A program made the position numbers and the translations under genes. Under the pieces are notes generated by a model. The model was not told where the DNA came from. It did not search any database and saw only the letters and a list, made by a program, of their open reading frames with translations. DNA of 64,000 nucleotides. Source: an uncultured Nitrospira sp. (lineage in GTDB: Bacteria > Nitrospirota > Nitrospiria > Nitrospirales > Nitrospiraceae). The DNA is taken from the NCBI GenBank assembly GCA_902500785.1, contig CABVRW010000016.1, forward strand, positions 1 through 64,000, written 5' to 3'. Positions 1-7,734 of this stretch are shown piece by piece. How positions within the stretch are numbered: position 1 is the stretch's first letter; each line of letters begins with the position of its first letter.

Positions 1-423
1 TATCCCCGCAGCCCCAAAGTGCTTCTTGGCGGCATTGCCCATTTGGGGCGCTTCATCGACAAGGTTCGTCTGCGGCATGCGGGCCAGATTCAGGATTACA
101 ACTACATCACGGTGGGGTTTGATAAGTACCTGATCGATTTTTTGCAGATCGATGTGAAGGCCTTCGAGCAGCAGGTGCTGGCGGGTGGAAGCGATGAGTC
201 GTTACTGACTTGGGTCAACACTCACGGCCGCAAGCATTCGGATGAAGAGATTGCCGAGTGGTCGAAGGGCATTCTCACTGGAGGGCCGAAAGACGAGGCG
301 GCGAAGCAGCGGTTTCAAGGTCGTCTCCAAGACATTGCGACTAAGCGCGGCCTGCCGGTGGCCTCTCTGCCCCCTGCCACCACTTGGGTCGACGTGATCG
401 AAATCGACGAAGGTCGAATGTAA
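1..423 (+). CDS. DUF5069 family protein, 5' truncated
   Basis: The reading frame is open from the first base of the window to TAA at 421-423, so the start lies upstream. The visible N-terminus reads YPRSPKVLLGGIAHLGRFID, which matches the opening block of DUF5069 proteins (PRSP..LGG..HL.R.IDK). A conserved YNY motif and a short soluble alpha-helical body follow. The family has no established biochemical function. No signal peptide or membrane segment is visible in the part present. The first in-frame GTG at 19 cuts through the conserved block and is probably not the true start. Confidence 0.75.
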   Translation, partial: YPRSPKVLLGGIAHLGRFIDKVRLRHAGQIQDYNYITVGFDKYLIDFLQIDVKAFEQQVLAGGSDESLLTWVNTHGRKHSDEEIAEWSKGILTGGPKDEAAKQRFQGRLQDIATKRGLPVASLPPATTWVDVIEIDEGRM

Positions 424-453
424 GGTCTGGAGGTCTGCGCGCCTGGTGAGGTT

Positions 454-1092
454 TTACCGTACTTCGGTCCACCCAGTCGATTGTGACTTGAAGATGACGG
501 TGCGCGATGAGGTGCGGACGACCATGCCGTTCTGACTGCCGTCGACGGACAGGACTCGTTCCTCTGGGGTCCAGGCGATATTGAAGAAGCCGCCGGTATA
601 GGTGGAGAACCCCAGGGCGCGTTCGTTGGTGATCGCGACGGCGACGTGTCCATGGCCACTGAGCTGAGCGACCTTCTCACTGGGACCCAGTGACACCGTC
701 GTCCAGTGCCCGCGCGTTTCTTGAAAGCCGTACACCTGCTGATTGCTGTGCGCCAGTATCAGAAACGGCAGCAATTGGTGCCGCCCGATCCGTTCTTCGA
801 CTCCCATCGACACTTCACGCCATTGCCGTAAGCCGGCAGAAAATCCTAACAACCTGGTCGAGGTTTGGACAAACCCCGTATGTCCTCGCGCTCCGGAGGT
901 CACGACGGACTCTCCCGGTTGCAGCGATTCCTCGACGCCGCCACCTGCGGCCGACCAGGCAATGACTTTGTCGGCGGTCGGAGTCACGGTCACTTGGCCA
1001 CCCCCTCTTTGGCCCTCAGAGGGGGCAGTGATCAAGAGCTGCCCACCCAGCATTGTCCCGAGGAGCACCATTGCATTGAGCCATCGCCGCAT
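454..1092 (-). CDS. Exported protein of unknown function
   Basis: A 212-residue protein with an N-terminal signal peptide (about residues 1-28, hydrophobic core VLLGTMLGG) and a periplasmic or extracellular body. The body has repeated short beta-strand-like units, with recurring G.S....W and LGFS blocks near residues 82, 120 and 160, which suggests a small propeller- or barrel-like fold. No catalytic motif was recognised. It is convergent with the DUF5069 gene and separated by 30 bp. The length and codon pattern look genuine, but the function is unknown. Confidence 0.6.
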   Translation of the reverse strand: MRRWLNAMVLLGTMLGGQLLITAPSEGQRGGGQVTVTPTADKVIAWSAAGGGVEESLQPGESVVTSGARGHTGFVQTSTRLLGFSAGLRQWREVSMGVEERIGRHQLLPFLILAHSNQQVYGFQETRGHWTTVSLGPSEKVAQLSGHGHVAVAITNERALGFSTYTGGFFNIAWTPEERVLSVDGSQNGMVVRTSSRTVIFKSQSTGWTEVR

Positions 1093-1210
1093 GAGATCCC
1101 TCTCGAGCCACTGCGCGTTAAACTAACACAGCGCGACGGATAAACGCAGGCGCTCTGTGCCAATCATCAAGCTGTGTCAGATTCAGACAATCCGGTGGAG
1201 CAGAGAAGAG

Positions 1211-1249
1211 AGGGAAAAACGGGCAGAACCATCGCGCGATGGTTCTGCC
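1211..1249 (-). terminator. Rho-independent terminator of the FKBP gene
   Basis: Positions 1222-1249 form a perfect 28-bp palindrome with arms GGCAGAACCATCG and CGATGGTTCTGCC around a CG centre. On the minus strand it is followed by CGTTTTTCCC. It lies 20-60 bp downstream of the stop codon of the minus-strand FKBP gene. Confidence 0.8.
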
Positions 1250-1269
1250 TGGACTCGCCGATGATGGGT

Positions 1270-1764
1270 CTATGCTCGCGGCTTCACCGCGAGAACGACG
1301 ACATCCAACACGATTTGTTTTCCGGCGAGGGGATGGTTGAAGTCGATCACCGCCGAATCGTCCGCCAGCGAAATGACTGTAAAGGGACGGCCATCTGGAG
1401 TCGAGGTGACTTCGCCCGTCGTAATATTCTGCGGAAGTTGGGCGCGGGGAATGGTGGTTTTCTTACTGGCGTCGTATTGACCGAAGGCATGGTCCGCATC
1501 CAGTTCGATCCGCTTCTTGTCGCCCTCATGCAAGCCGGTGAGAGCCTGTTCCAGGCCCGGTATCAGTTCCTTCGCCCCATGGGTATATTCGCTTTTATGC
1601 GGAGGAATGATGAGACGGTCAGTGGGCACGCTGATCGTCATCTCAAGCGTCACCTTTGATCCGTCCTCTATCAAGGGCGGATTCGATTGCGCGTGAAGCG
1701 GACCGCTCAGAATTGTGCAGCCTAAGAAGACGGCGGCCAGGCATAGAACCGATGATCGTGACAT
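1270..1764 (-). CDS. Exported SlyD-like FKBP-type peptidyl-prolyl isomerase
   Basis: A 164-residue protein with a signal peptide (about residues 1-25) followed by an FKBP domain of the SlyD type. Visible family blocks are VTLEMTISVP, a GLE.AL.G...GD segment, FGQYD and the C-terminal NHPLAGK motif that closes the SlyD fold. It should catalyse prolyl isomerisation and assist folding outside the cytoplasm. The metal-binding His-rich tail of E. coli SlyD is absent. I chose the ATG at 1764 because AGGTG sits 6 bases upstream; longer starts (to 1788) lack a ribosome site. A strong terminator follows. Confidence 0.85.
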   Translation of the reverse strand: MSRSSVLCLAAVFLGCTILSGPLHAQSNPPLIEDGSKVTLEMTISVPTDRLIIPPHKSEYTHGAKELIPGLEQALTGLHEGDKKRIELDADHAFGQYDASKKTTIPRAQLPQNITTGEVTSTPDGRPFTVISLADDSAVIDFNHPLAGKQIVLDVVVLAVKPRA

Positions 1765-1833
1765 GGAGCACCTCATTGTTTCGACCAATTATCCTGGTTC
1801 TTGGTGTAACATTTTTCGATTCCGAGCGCAAAG

Positions 1834-2124
1834 CTAAGGTGAGGGAGCATCGACCCGGACGATTTTAGTCACTCGGTCGTCCAGATCCAGTTCCACGCTG
1901 CAGGTATCACCTTTTCGCAGCCCTTTCAAGATATCAGTCGAGCTGGCAGTCAGTGTCCAGACTTCACCCTCCGTGGTTCTGAACGTGAGACTGGGAGCTG
2001 ACTCATCGACCGCCTCGATGATCACGCGAGTATAGGCCAGCGACGCCAGGCTGATTTCGGGCGTTGCAAAAGGCGTGGCTATTCCGGATAGAACAAGAAA
2101 GCCGGTCAGGATGAACGGTCTCAT
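1834..2124 (-). CDS. Small exported protein, function unknown
   Basis: A 96-residue product with a signal peptide (MRPFILTGFLVLSG...). The mature part is a small beta-rich domain containing a TTEGEVWTL strand and a D-rich segment DLDDRVTKI. The ATG at 2124 is preceded by GGAGGTG at ideal spacing, so the upstream in-frame ATG at 2175 is rejected. It lies 69 bp upstream of the FKBP gene on the same strand and could be co-transcribed with it. No family was recognised. Confidence 0.6.
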   Translation of the reverse strand: MRPFILTGFLVLSGIATPFATPEISLASLAYTRVIIEAVDESAPSLTFRTTEGEVWTLTASSTDILKGLRKGDTCSVELDLDDRVTKIVRVDAPSP

Positions 2125-2298
2125 CGTGTCACCTCCTTTTGATACGAGAGATGAAGCGCTCTGTTCTTCTGCCATTCAAGCAACGAGCCTGGATTGTATA
2201 ATGAATACTTCTCACCAGGATCCATCGAAGTTCTCTGCGTTTATAGACCGGACAGCTTGAAAAATTAGTACAGAGGACATACCGTTCCCGCGCGCATC

Positions 2299-3552
2299 TT
2301 GTCCATGGAGGACAAAGTGTCCCAGGAAGCGTTCGTTGTTTTTGCTCAGTCCCGACCGAGCATGTCGCAGGGTAAAACAATCTCTATGCGTCGGAACCAT
2401 CGCTGGATCACCATCACATTGGTCTTGACCGCGATCATCATGCTTCCCCTGGTCGGCCCATGGCTGGCGGGTCGATCTATTCAGCCGTATCTCGAGTTTC
2501 CCCCGATCACCCACGCTGTCACGCATGAACCATTTTCCTGGTTCCTGTTCTCCGGTCTGGCGTTGCTGATCGCCTGTGCGATTGGAATTGGTCTCGCGTG
2601 CCGTTCGCCCCTCACACCTCGTGAAGTTCTTTCGAAATCAGCAGTGGACAGTTTCCCCTGGTGGGGCTGGCTGGCAGTTATCTGGACGCTCCTCGCGTGG
2701 GTTCTGGCCTGGACCAGGTTCGAATGGATGCGCCCATTTCAATCCCTGACGTTTACGCCGTTGTGGCTGGGGTACATTGTCGTGGTGAACGCGCTGACGT
2801 GTCGCCGCATTGGCCGTTGCATGATGCTCCATCGTCCCCGCTATTTTCTGCCGCTGTTTCCGTTGAGTGCCGCCTTCTGGTGGTCGTTCGAATATCTGAA
2901 TCGCTTTGTGCAAAATTGGCACTATCTAGGCGGCCAAGAACTGACCGCATGGGAATACGTGTGGCAAGCCACCTTGCCTTTCGCGACCGTCCTTCCCGCC
3001 GTGCTTGGCACGGCCGAATTGTTGTCTGTCTCTCTACGAATTCCAACGGGTCTCGAGGCTGGCCTCTCAGCGGATTCCATCCATCGCGTCAGGTGGGGGT
3101 GGGGTCTATTCGTTGGGGCGGCCGGCGGACTTCTGGGACTGGGACTATGGCCGGACTATTTGTTCTTTCTGGTGTGGGTGGCGCCGCTAGTGCTGATCAC
3201 CGGGCTGCAGATGGTGCGTGGTGAATCGACGATTTTCGCTAAGGCCGCGCGCGGCGATTGGCGCACGCTCTGGGCGGTGGCTCTGGCGGCGCTGATGTGC
3301 GGATTCTTTTGGGAGCTATGGAATTTTTACAGTCTGGCCCATTGGGAATATACGGTGCCGTTCGTGCAACGATTTGAATTGTTTCATATGCCGCTGCTGG
3401 GCTATGCCGGATATCTCCCGTTTGGATTGGAATGCCTGGCCGTGGCGGACTTGTGCCTCACGCGAAAATTTTCCGGCGGCGCAGCCTATTACCGTGCGCG
3501 CGCGGCAGGTACCGATTTAGCGCAACGAAAGCCGACGGTGGCGGAGCGTTGA
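2299..3552 (+). CDS. Multi-pass membrane protein of unknown function
   Basis: Up to 417 residues, with about ten hydrophobic segments spaced along the chain (for example LVLTAIIMLPLVGPWLAG, LALLIACAIGIGLAC and a late GFFWELWNFYSLAHWEY block). Conserved-looking aromatic motifs WWSFEYLNRF and FHMPLLGYAGYLPFG suggest an integral membrane enzyme or transporter, but no family was recognised. The start is uncertain: the first codon is TTG, and ATGs at 2305, 2362 and 2386 are alternatives; the last starts right before the first charged/hydrophobic block. The 3' end overlaps the convergent FGE-like gene by 64 bp. Confidence 0.65.
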   Translation: MSMEDKVSQEAFVVFAQSRPSMSQGKTISMRRNHRWITITLVLTAIIMLPLVGPWLAGRSIQPYLEFPPITHAVTHEPFSWFLFSGLALLIACAIGIGLACRSPLTPREVLSKSAVDSFPWWGWLAVIWTLLAWVLAWTRFEWMRPFQSLTFTPLWLGYIVVVNALTCRRIGRCMMLHRPRYFLPLFPLSAAFWWSFEYLNRFVQNWHYLGGQELTAWEYVWQATLPFATVLPAVLGTAELLSVSLRIPTGLEAGLSADSIHRVRWGWGLFVGAAGGLLGLGLWPDYLFFLVWVAPLVLITGLQMVRGESTIFAKAARGDWRTLWAVALAALMCGFFWELWNFYSLAHWEYTVPFVQRFELFHMPLLGYAGYLPFGLECLAVADLCLTRKFSGGAAYYRARAAGTDLAQRKPTVAER

Positions 3553-4433
3553 TCGGACCGCGCGCCGCTGCGGGTGGCCGTCCTCAGCATGATCCGCTTG
3601 CTCTTCCAGGACCCCCCACGCAGGCCCTTGTAACGACCGCTGGTCGGCCCGGGCGGGTTGCGCTCAGGCATGTAGGCATAATAGTCGAAACCGAACCAGT
3701 CATTGACCCACTCGGCCACGTTACCCGCCATGTGATGCACTCCGTAGTAACTCTTTCCCGCTTCCCCGTTGCCGACGGCGGCCAGGATGGGAATTTCGTG
3801 CACATGATGTTGATCGAACATGGCCAGCGAGCTGTCCGGCAGCTGTTGCCCCCATGGGTAGAGATTCCCGTCCGGCCCACGCGCCGCTTTTTCCCATTCC
3901 GCCTCAGTCGGGAGCCGCTTGCCCTCTGCGCGACAGAAGCCGTCCGCTTCTTTCCACGTGACATAGAGGGCCGGCCATTGCGCCAAGGTCTGGTCGTCGA
4001 CGGAATGGACCGTAATCACGTGCCAGATGAGTTTCTGCAGTTCCACAGGGGGATGAAGTTTGCGTGTGTGAAGATAGGCTAAGTACTCACTCAAGCTCGC
4101 TTCGTCGCGATCGATCTCGTAGGTGTCCAACCACACTCGGTGCTGCGGCAGTTCCGTGTCATCGAACTGCGTCTCCTTGCCGTAGGGATCGTCATCCACT
4201 CGTACGCTACCCAGCAAGAACGGTCCTTCGGGGATTTGAATGGTCGGCGAGCCCACGGCAAGTGCGGTGATTGACCTCAGGTGTTTGGCCAGCTCGGCGG
4301 AGGGCGGTGGGCTGGGAGGGCGACCGGCGGCAGAAACGGTCTCGCTGATTGACGCGCAGGCGAAGGCCAGGATCACGACGCGCGCGTAGCGTGGAACGGC
4401 GGCCATTCCCGAGAAAAACGAGGGAGCAGACAT
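3489..4433 (-). CDS. Exported FGE/SUMF1-fold protein lacking the catalytic Cys pair
   Basis: A 314-residue protein with a signal peptide (about 1-36) and a formylglycine-generating-enzyme-sulfatase domain. Visible blocks are GPFLLGS, PQHRVWLDTYEIDR, CRAEGKRLPTEAEWEKAARG, YPWG, HHMAGNVAEWVNDW, LRGGSW and a terminal GFRCAKS. In true FGE the segment after GGS(Y/W) carries two active-site Cys. Here it reads GGSWKSKRIML, so both are replaced and sulfatase maturation activity is not expected. A binding or structural role is likelier. Its ATG overlaps the stop of the upstream lipoprotein gene as TAATG, implying translational coupling. Confidence 0.85.
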   Translation of the reverse strand: MSAPSFFSGMAAVPRYARVVILAFACASISETVSAAGRPPSPPPSAELAKHLRSITALAVGSPTIQIPEGPFLLGSVRVDDDPYGKETQFDDTELPQHRVWLDTYEIDRDEASLSEYLAYLHTRKLHPPVELQKLIWHVITVHSVDDQTLAQWPALYVTWKEADGFCRAEGKRLPTEAEWEKAARGPDGNLYPWGQQLPDSSLAMFDQHHVHEIPILAAVGNGEAGKSYYGVHHMAGNVAEWVNDWFGFDYYAYMPERNPPGPTSGRYKGLRGGSWKSKRIMLRTATRSGARSDQRSATVGFRCAKSVPAARAR

Positions 4434-5188
4434 TACAGCTTGCTCGGAGAGGCGACGGCTTTTCCGATTTCGGCGATGAGCCGGCGTTCGATCTCAGCAG
4501 TTTCCTCCGCACCCACCGGGAGGACGCGACCCCCTTGCACCAGCCTCTCGAAGTCGGCTTTCACACTCAGCCGGGTCACGTTGGAAGGCAGGGCTTGGAG
4601 GGACACCACATATTGGTTGCGGGAGCCTGAGGTCTCCAACGAGGTCGGGGTGGAGACTTTGCGTTCGGTGACGTAGATCGCTTTGAGGTCTGTTTTGATG
4701 CTGACCTTCACGCGGTAGCCGTTTCTGGCCAAGGCCTCTTCCGCGGCTTTTCCGACGGCTGCCAGCGGACGTGGGAGATCCTCCACCTGCGAGCCCTTTT
4801 CCTCGACGCGGATATTGTCGGTGGCCTGAGCCGCCTTCGCGGCGGTCCGCTGAATTTCTCCTGACAGCTTTTTCGACTCGGCCAGTTGGGAGTCAAGTTT
4901 CGTCCCGAGCGCCTTGGCCTCCGCTTGCAGCGCTTTCGCCTCGGCCTGGGCATGTTCCGCCTGCTTCTTGGCGTCCCGCAATTCCTGGTTGAGTAGATCG
5001 ATCTGCTGCTGCATGACCTTGTTGCCGTCCTGCAGCGAATTCATGACCGATTCCTGCTTCGCTAGTTGCTTGCGGAGACTTTCGTTCTCTTGTCGAAAGG
5101 GTGACTCGTCCGGTGTGCATCCGACACACCACGATAGTACCGCGAGGATGAAGAGAGGTGCGAGCGATCGCTGGGGAGGCTTGATCAT
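4433..5188 (-). CDS. Coiled-coil lipoprotein, function unknown
   Basis: A 251-residue protein with a lipoprotein signal ending in CVGC (Cys24). A strongly heptad-patterned Glu/Gln/Ala/Lys-rich coiled coil spans about residues 32-125. The C-terminal beta-rich domain (about 140-250) contains NGYRVKVSIKTDLKAIYVTERK and VTRLSVKADFERL strands. It is probably anchored in the outer or inner membrane leaflet facing the periplasm. It is the first gene of a two-gene operon, coupled to the FGE-like gene by a TAATG stop/start overlap. No named family was recognised. Confidence 0.7.
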   Translation of the reverse strand: MIKPPQRSLAPLFILAVLSWCVGCTPDESPFRQENESLRKQLAKQESVMNSLQDGNKVMQQQIDLLNQELRDAKKQAEHAQAEAKALQAEAKALGTKLDSQLAESKKLSGEIQRTAAKAAQATDNIRVEEKGSQVEDLPRPLAAVGKAAEEALARNGYRVKVSIKTDLKAIYVTERKVSTPTSLETSGSRNQYVVSLQALPSNVTRLSVKADFERLVQGGRVLPVGAEETAEIERRLIAEIGKAVASPSKL

Positions 5189-5298
5189 AGTTTGGGTAGA
5201 GTCATCAGACCAATACCAGAGTTTGGCCCCCCTTGTCCATCTTCAATCATGTTCCCGACGGTTTGACCCATAGGGAAACAAGCGGCTATTCTGTGACC

Positions 5299-5958
5299 AT
5301 GGCGTTTTGGCGCGGGATGGTTTTGGCCTTCAGTCTGGTGCTGCTTCAGCCGGTGACGGCCGCGGTGTTTGCCGCGACATTGTCGGAGCAGTCGGAGTCT
5401 GTGCCCGCCGACGAGTATCCGTTGTATGACCTGGCGGTCGATGCCAAATTTCTCACTTCCTACACCAGACTCGTACTCATTGAACGAACCACAACGACAC
5501 GCCTGCATCCGGACGAGCCGCAGTTGCCGACCGTGGAGTGGTTTGCCGAGCAGGCATTGTTTGATGGCCGGTTGCCCCAGGATCTCATTCGAGATTTCGT
5601 GGGCAAAGCTCAGCGCGCGTTCCGATTAGATACTCGTTTTGCTTTTGGCGTGCGCTACCGGTTCGTCTCCGGTGAGGGAGAGACCGAGATCGAGGCCGCC
5701 GTTCCGATTGTTCCTGCTGCCTGGTCGGTGCAGGACGGTGGAGGTCCTCCCGAGACCCTCGACCGGTTGGCCTTTTCTCGCGTGGGGTTGACCGTACGGG
5801 GCGACCAGGCATTGCTCTATGTGGCGAATCAGCGTCCTGATGGGACCGGTGCCGGATTTTTGTTCTGGTGCGTTCGCCGCCCGAAAGGCTGGGAGCTGTA
5901 CGACACGGAAGTGCTGTGGGTCTCGCAACCGGACCAGAATCCTTCGGGACGCCGTTAG
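5299..5958 (+). CDS. Exported protein of unknown function
   Basis: A 219-residue protein from the ATG at 5299, with a signal peptide (MAFWRGMVLAFSLVLLQPVTAAVFAA). The mature domain is mixed alpha/beta with no recognised catalytic motif. An upstream in-frame start at 5233 would place 22 polar residues before the signal sequence, so 5299 is preferred. It is divergent from the coiled-coil lipoprotein gene and lies 52 bp before the MBL hydrolase gene on the same strand, so it may share that transcript. Confidence 0.6.
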   Translation: MAFWRGMVLAFSLVLLQPVTAAVFAATLSEQSESVPADEYPLYDLAVDAKFLTSYTRLVLIERTTTTRLHPDEPQLPTVEWFAEQALFDGRLPQDLIRDFVGKAQRAFRLDTRFAFGVRYRFVSGEGETEIEAAVPIVPAAWSVQDGGGPPETLDRLAFSRVGLTVRGDQALLYVANQRPDGTGAGFLFWCVRRPKGWELYDTEVLWVSQPDQNPSGRR

Positions 5959-6010
5959 CAGTGATCGTTTCGTGCGTGAGGGAATTCGTCCGATTCACTG
6001 AGGAGCGTGC

Positions 6011-6640
6011 ATGATTCGCAAGACATTTTCCGTTCCGCCGCTCGGCTGTAATTGCTCGATCATCGGAGACCCGGTCACCAAACAGGCGATCGTGGTTGAT
6101 CCGGGCGGAGCGCCCGAGCGCATTCTCCAGGAAGTGCGCGCAATGGGTTTGACGGTGGTGAGCATTCTGCATACCCATGCGCATTTCGATCACTTTCTCG
6201 CGTCGGGGGCGATGAAGCAGACGACCGGCGCCGTCCTCTGCCTGCATCCCGATGACCTTCCGCTGTGGGACATGTTGGAGACGCAATGCCGCATGTTCGG
6301 GGTGCCCTATGTGCCGGCGCCGCCGCCCGACTATTGGTTGAAAGACGATGAGCGGTTATCGGTCGGTGAGATCGAAGGGGTCGCCTTACATACGCCTGGA
6401 CATACGCCCGGCTCCATGAGTTTTCATTTTCCCGCAGCGAAGCTCTTATTGGCGGGGGATACGCTGTTTCGGGGCGGGATCGGCCGCACCGACCTTTGGG
6501 GCGGCGATTTCGATGTCATCGAACAATCCATTCGGGAACGCCTGTACACGCTTGATGAACAGACCGCCGTGGTGACCGGGCATGGAGCCGAGACGGAGAT
6601 CGGCAGGGAGCGTGAGACGAATGCTTTTGTGCGGGCGTAG
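6011..6640 (+). CDS. MBL-fold metallo-hydrolase (glyoxalase II-like)
   Basis: A 209-residue cytosolic metallo-beta-lactamase-fold hydrolase. The zinc motif HTHAHFDH occupies residues 54-61. Further ligands are visible in TPGHTPGS (about residue 130), GDTLF (about 150) and TGHG (about 190). This set matches the YcbL/GloB-like branch of thiolester hydrolases. The protein is shorter than classical GloB (about 255 residues) and lacks its C-terminal helical substrate domain, so the YcbL-like type is likelier. Substrate is not predictable from sequence alone. Confidence 0.9.
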   Translation: MIRKTFSVPPLGCNCSIIGDPVTKQAIVVDPGGAPERILQEVRAMGLTVVSILHTHAHFDHFLASGAMKQTTGAVLCLHPDDLPLWDMLETQCRMFGVPYVPAPPPDYWLKDDERLSVGEIEGVALHTPGHTPGSMSFHFPAAKLLLAGDTLFRGGIGRTDLWGGDFDVIEQSIRERLYTLDEQTAVVTGHGAETEIGRERETNAFVRA

Positions 6641-6687
6641 TCGACCGGCCGGAAGTCAGGCCTCGATACCAACCACAGGAGGACACC

Positions 6688-7203
6688 ATGAGTGCGACGA
6701 GACGATGGTGGTCAGTGCTTTCGCTCCTCTCGCTGCTGTTGACGGTTCCCACATCCGGTCCACCGGCGCGTGCGGATGAAGCAAACCCCTCACCGCAGGT
6801 CACCGTCGATGAGGTGCATGTCCGGCTCTCCGACCACGGTCCGGTGGTTCTGCTCTCGGCGGAAGGCAAAACCATTCCCATCTTTGTCGACCATACGGTG
6901 GCCGGATCGATTCAGGGGGCCCTGACAGGGGTGAAGCTGTCACGTCCTCTTTCGCACGACTTGATGCATACGATTCTCGAGGCGCTCGGCGGCCGTGTGG
7001 TCCGGACCGTGATTACACTCAAGGCGGGAACCTACTATGGCAGTTTGACCGTGGCGTTTCAGGGGCAGGAGAAGGTGTTCGATAGCCGTTCCTCAGACTC
7101 CATCGCCCTGGCCATTCACTTCCACGCACCCATTCTCGTGGCGCGGGACACGTTGGATGCCGCTGGTACGTCGGTGCGTGAGCCCAAGCCTGAATCTCTG
7201 TAG
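6688..7203 (+). CDS. DUF151 bifunctional-nuclease-family protein with signal peptide
   Basis: A 171-residue protein. Residues 1-30 form a signal peptide (LLSLLLTVPTSGPPARA). The rest is a DUF151/BFN domain: a V.LS....VVLL block, then IPIFVD, a long LSRPLSHDLM...LEALG helix, V..TVI..L..GTYYG, and the terminal RSSDSIALAIH block typical of the family. Characterised members have nuclease activity, but many bacterial copies are cytosolic. An exported copy is unusual. ATG at 6688 has AGGAGG upstream. It lies 47 bp after the MBL hydrolase gene. Confidence 0.85.
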   Translation: MSATRRWWSVLSLLSLLLTVPTSGPPARADEANPSPQVTVDEVHVRLSDHGPVVLLSAEGKTIPIFVDHTVAGSIQGALTGVKLSRPLSHDLMHTILEALGGRVVRTVITLKAGTYYGSLTVAFQGQEKVFDSRSSDSIALAIHFHAPILVARDTLDAAGTSVREPKPESL

Positions 7204-7367
7204 GTGTCCTGGGCACTGCCCCTGCCGGACAAGGCAGATCGCCCTGCCTCCGCCGGACCTCTCCCGCCAAAAAACAGGCAGTGCTGGCCTTCTGAGGGGT
7301 TCTGACCTATCGTAGGTCTGATGGGCAGAAGCCTGGTTCTCGACCCGACTCGGAGGCCGAAGCGGCG

Positions 7368-7691
7368 ATGAAAAATCAACGCAAACATGAGCGTGTCCGC
7401 GTTCAGTTTCGCAGTCATTTCTCGATGAAAGGCAAGATGCTGGCCGGCGACGGGGATCTGACCGATCTGTCTCCCGGTGGCTGTCGCATCCTCACCTCGA
7501 TCCAGGTCTTGGTCGGCGCTGAAGTGGAATTGTGCATTTTCCCCGGTGACAACGCGAACCCCATCCTTATCGACGGCGCCACCGTGCGGTGGTGTCGACC
7601 GAATGAATTCGGTCTGTCCTTCACGAAGATCCGTGGTCCCGTCCAGCGTCAACTCACCGATGTCTGGCGAAAACTCGCCAAACCAGCCTAG
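7368..7691 (+). CDS. PilZ-domain protein
   Basis: A 107-residue single-domain protein. It starts with the basic stretch KHERVRVQFRSHF, equivalent to the RxxxR c-di-GMP-binding motif. It continues with the second PilZ motif, seen as DLSPGGCRI (consensus D/N-x-S-x-x-G), followed by beta-barrel strands. It probably binds cyclic di-GMP as a stand-alone adaptor. The arginines in the first motif are not spaced exactly as in the strict consensus, so ligand binding is an inference. It is convergent with trpS. Confidence 0.8.
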   Translation: MKNQRKHERVRVQFRSHFSMKGKMLAGDGDLTDLSPGGCRILTSIQVLVGAEVELCIFPGDNANPILIDGATVRWCRPNEFGLSFTKIRGPVQRQLTDVWRKLAKPA

Positions 7692-7734
7692 CCGCGTTTA
7701 TTGGAAGAGCGTCCGCACCGGTGCGCAGGCGAGC

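Noticed and set aside
7304-7318. GACCTA-TCG-TAGGTC palindrome upstream of the PilZ gene
   Set aside because: Arms are only 6 bp and no promoter is visible around it. No c-di-GMP riboswitch core was seen in this 164-bp gap.
7714-7725. CGCACCGGTGCG palindrome between the PilZ gene and trpS as a bidirectional terminator
   Set aside because: There is no T-run on either side, and 12 bp is too short to claim.
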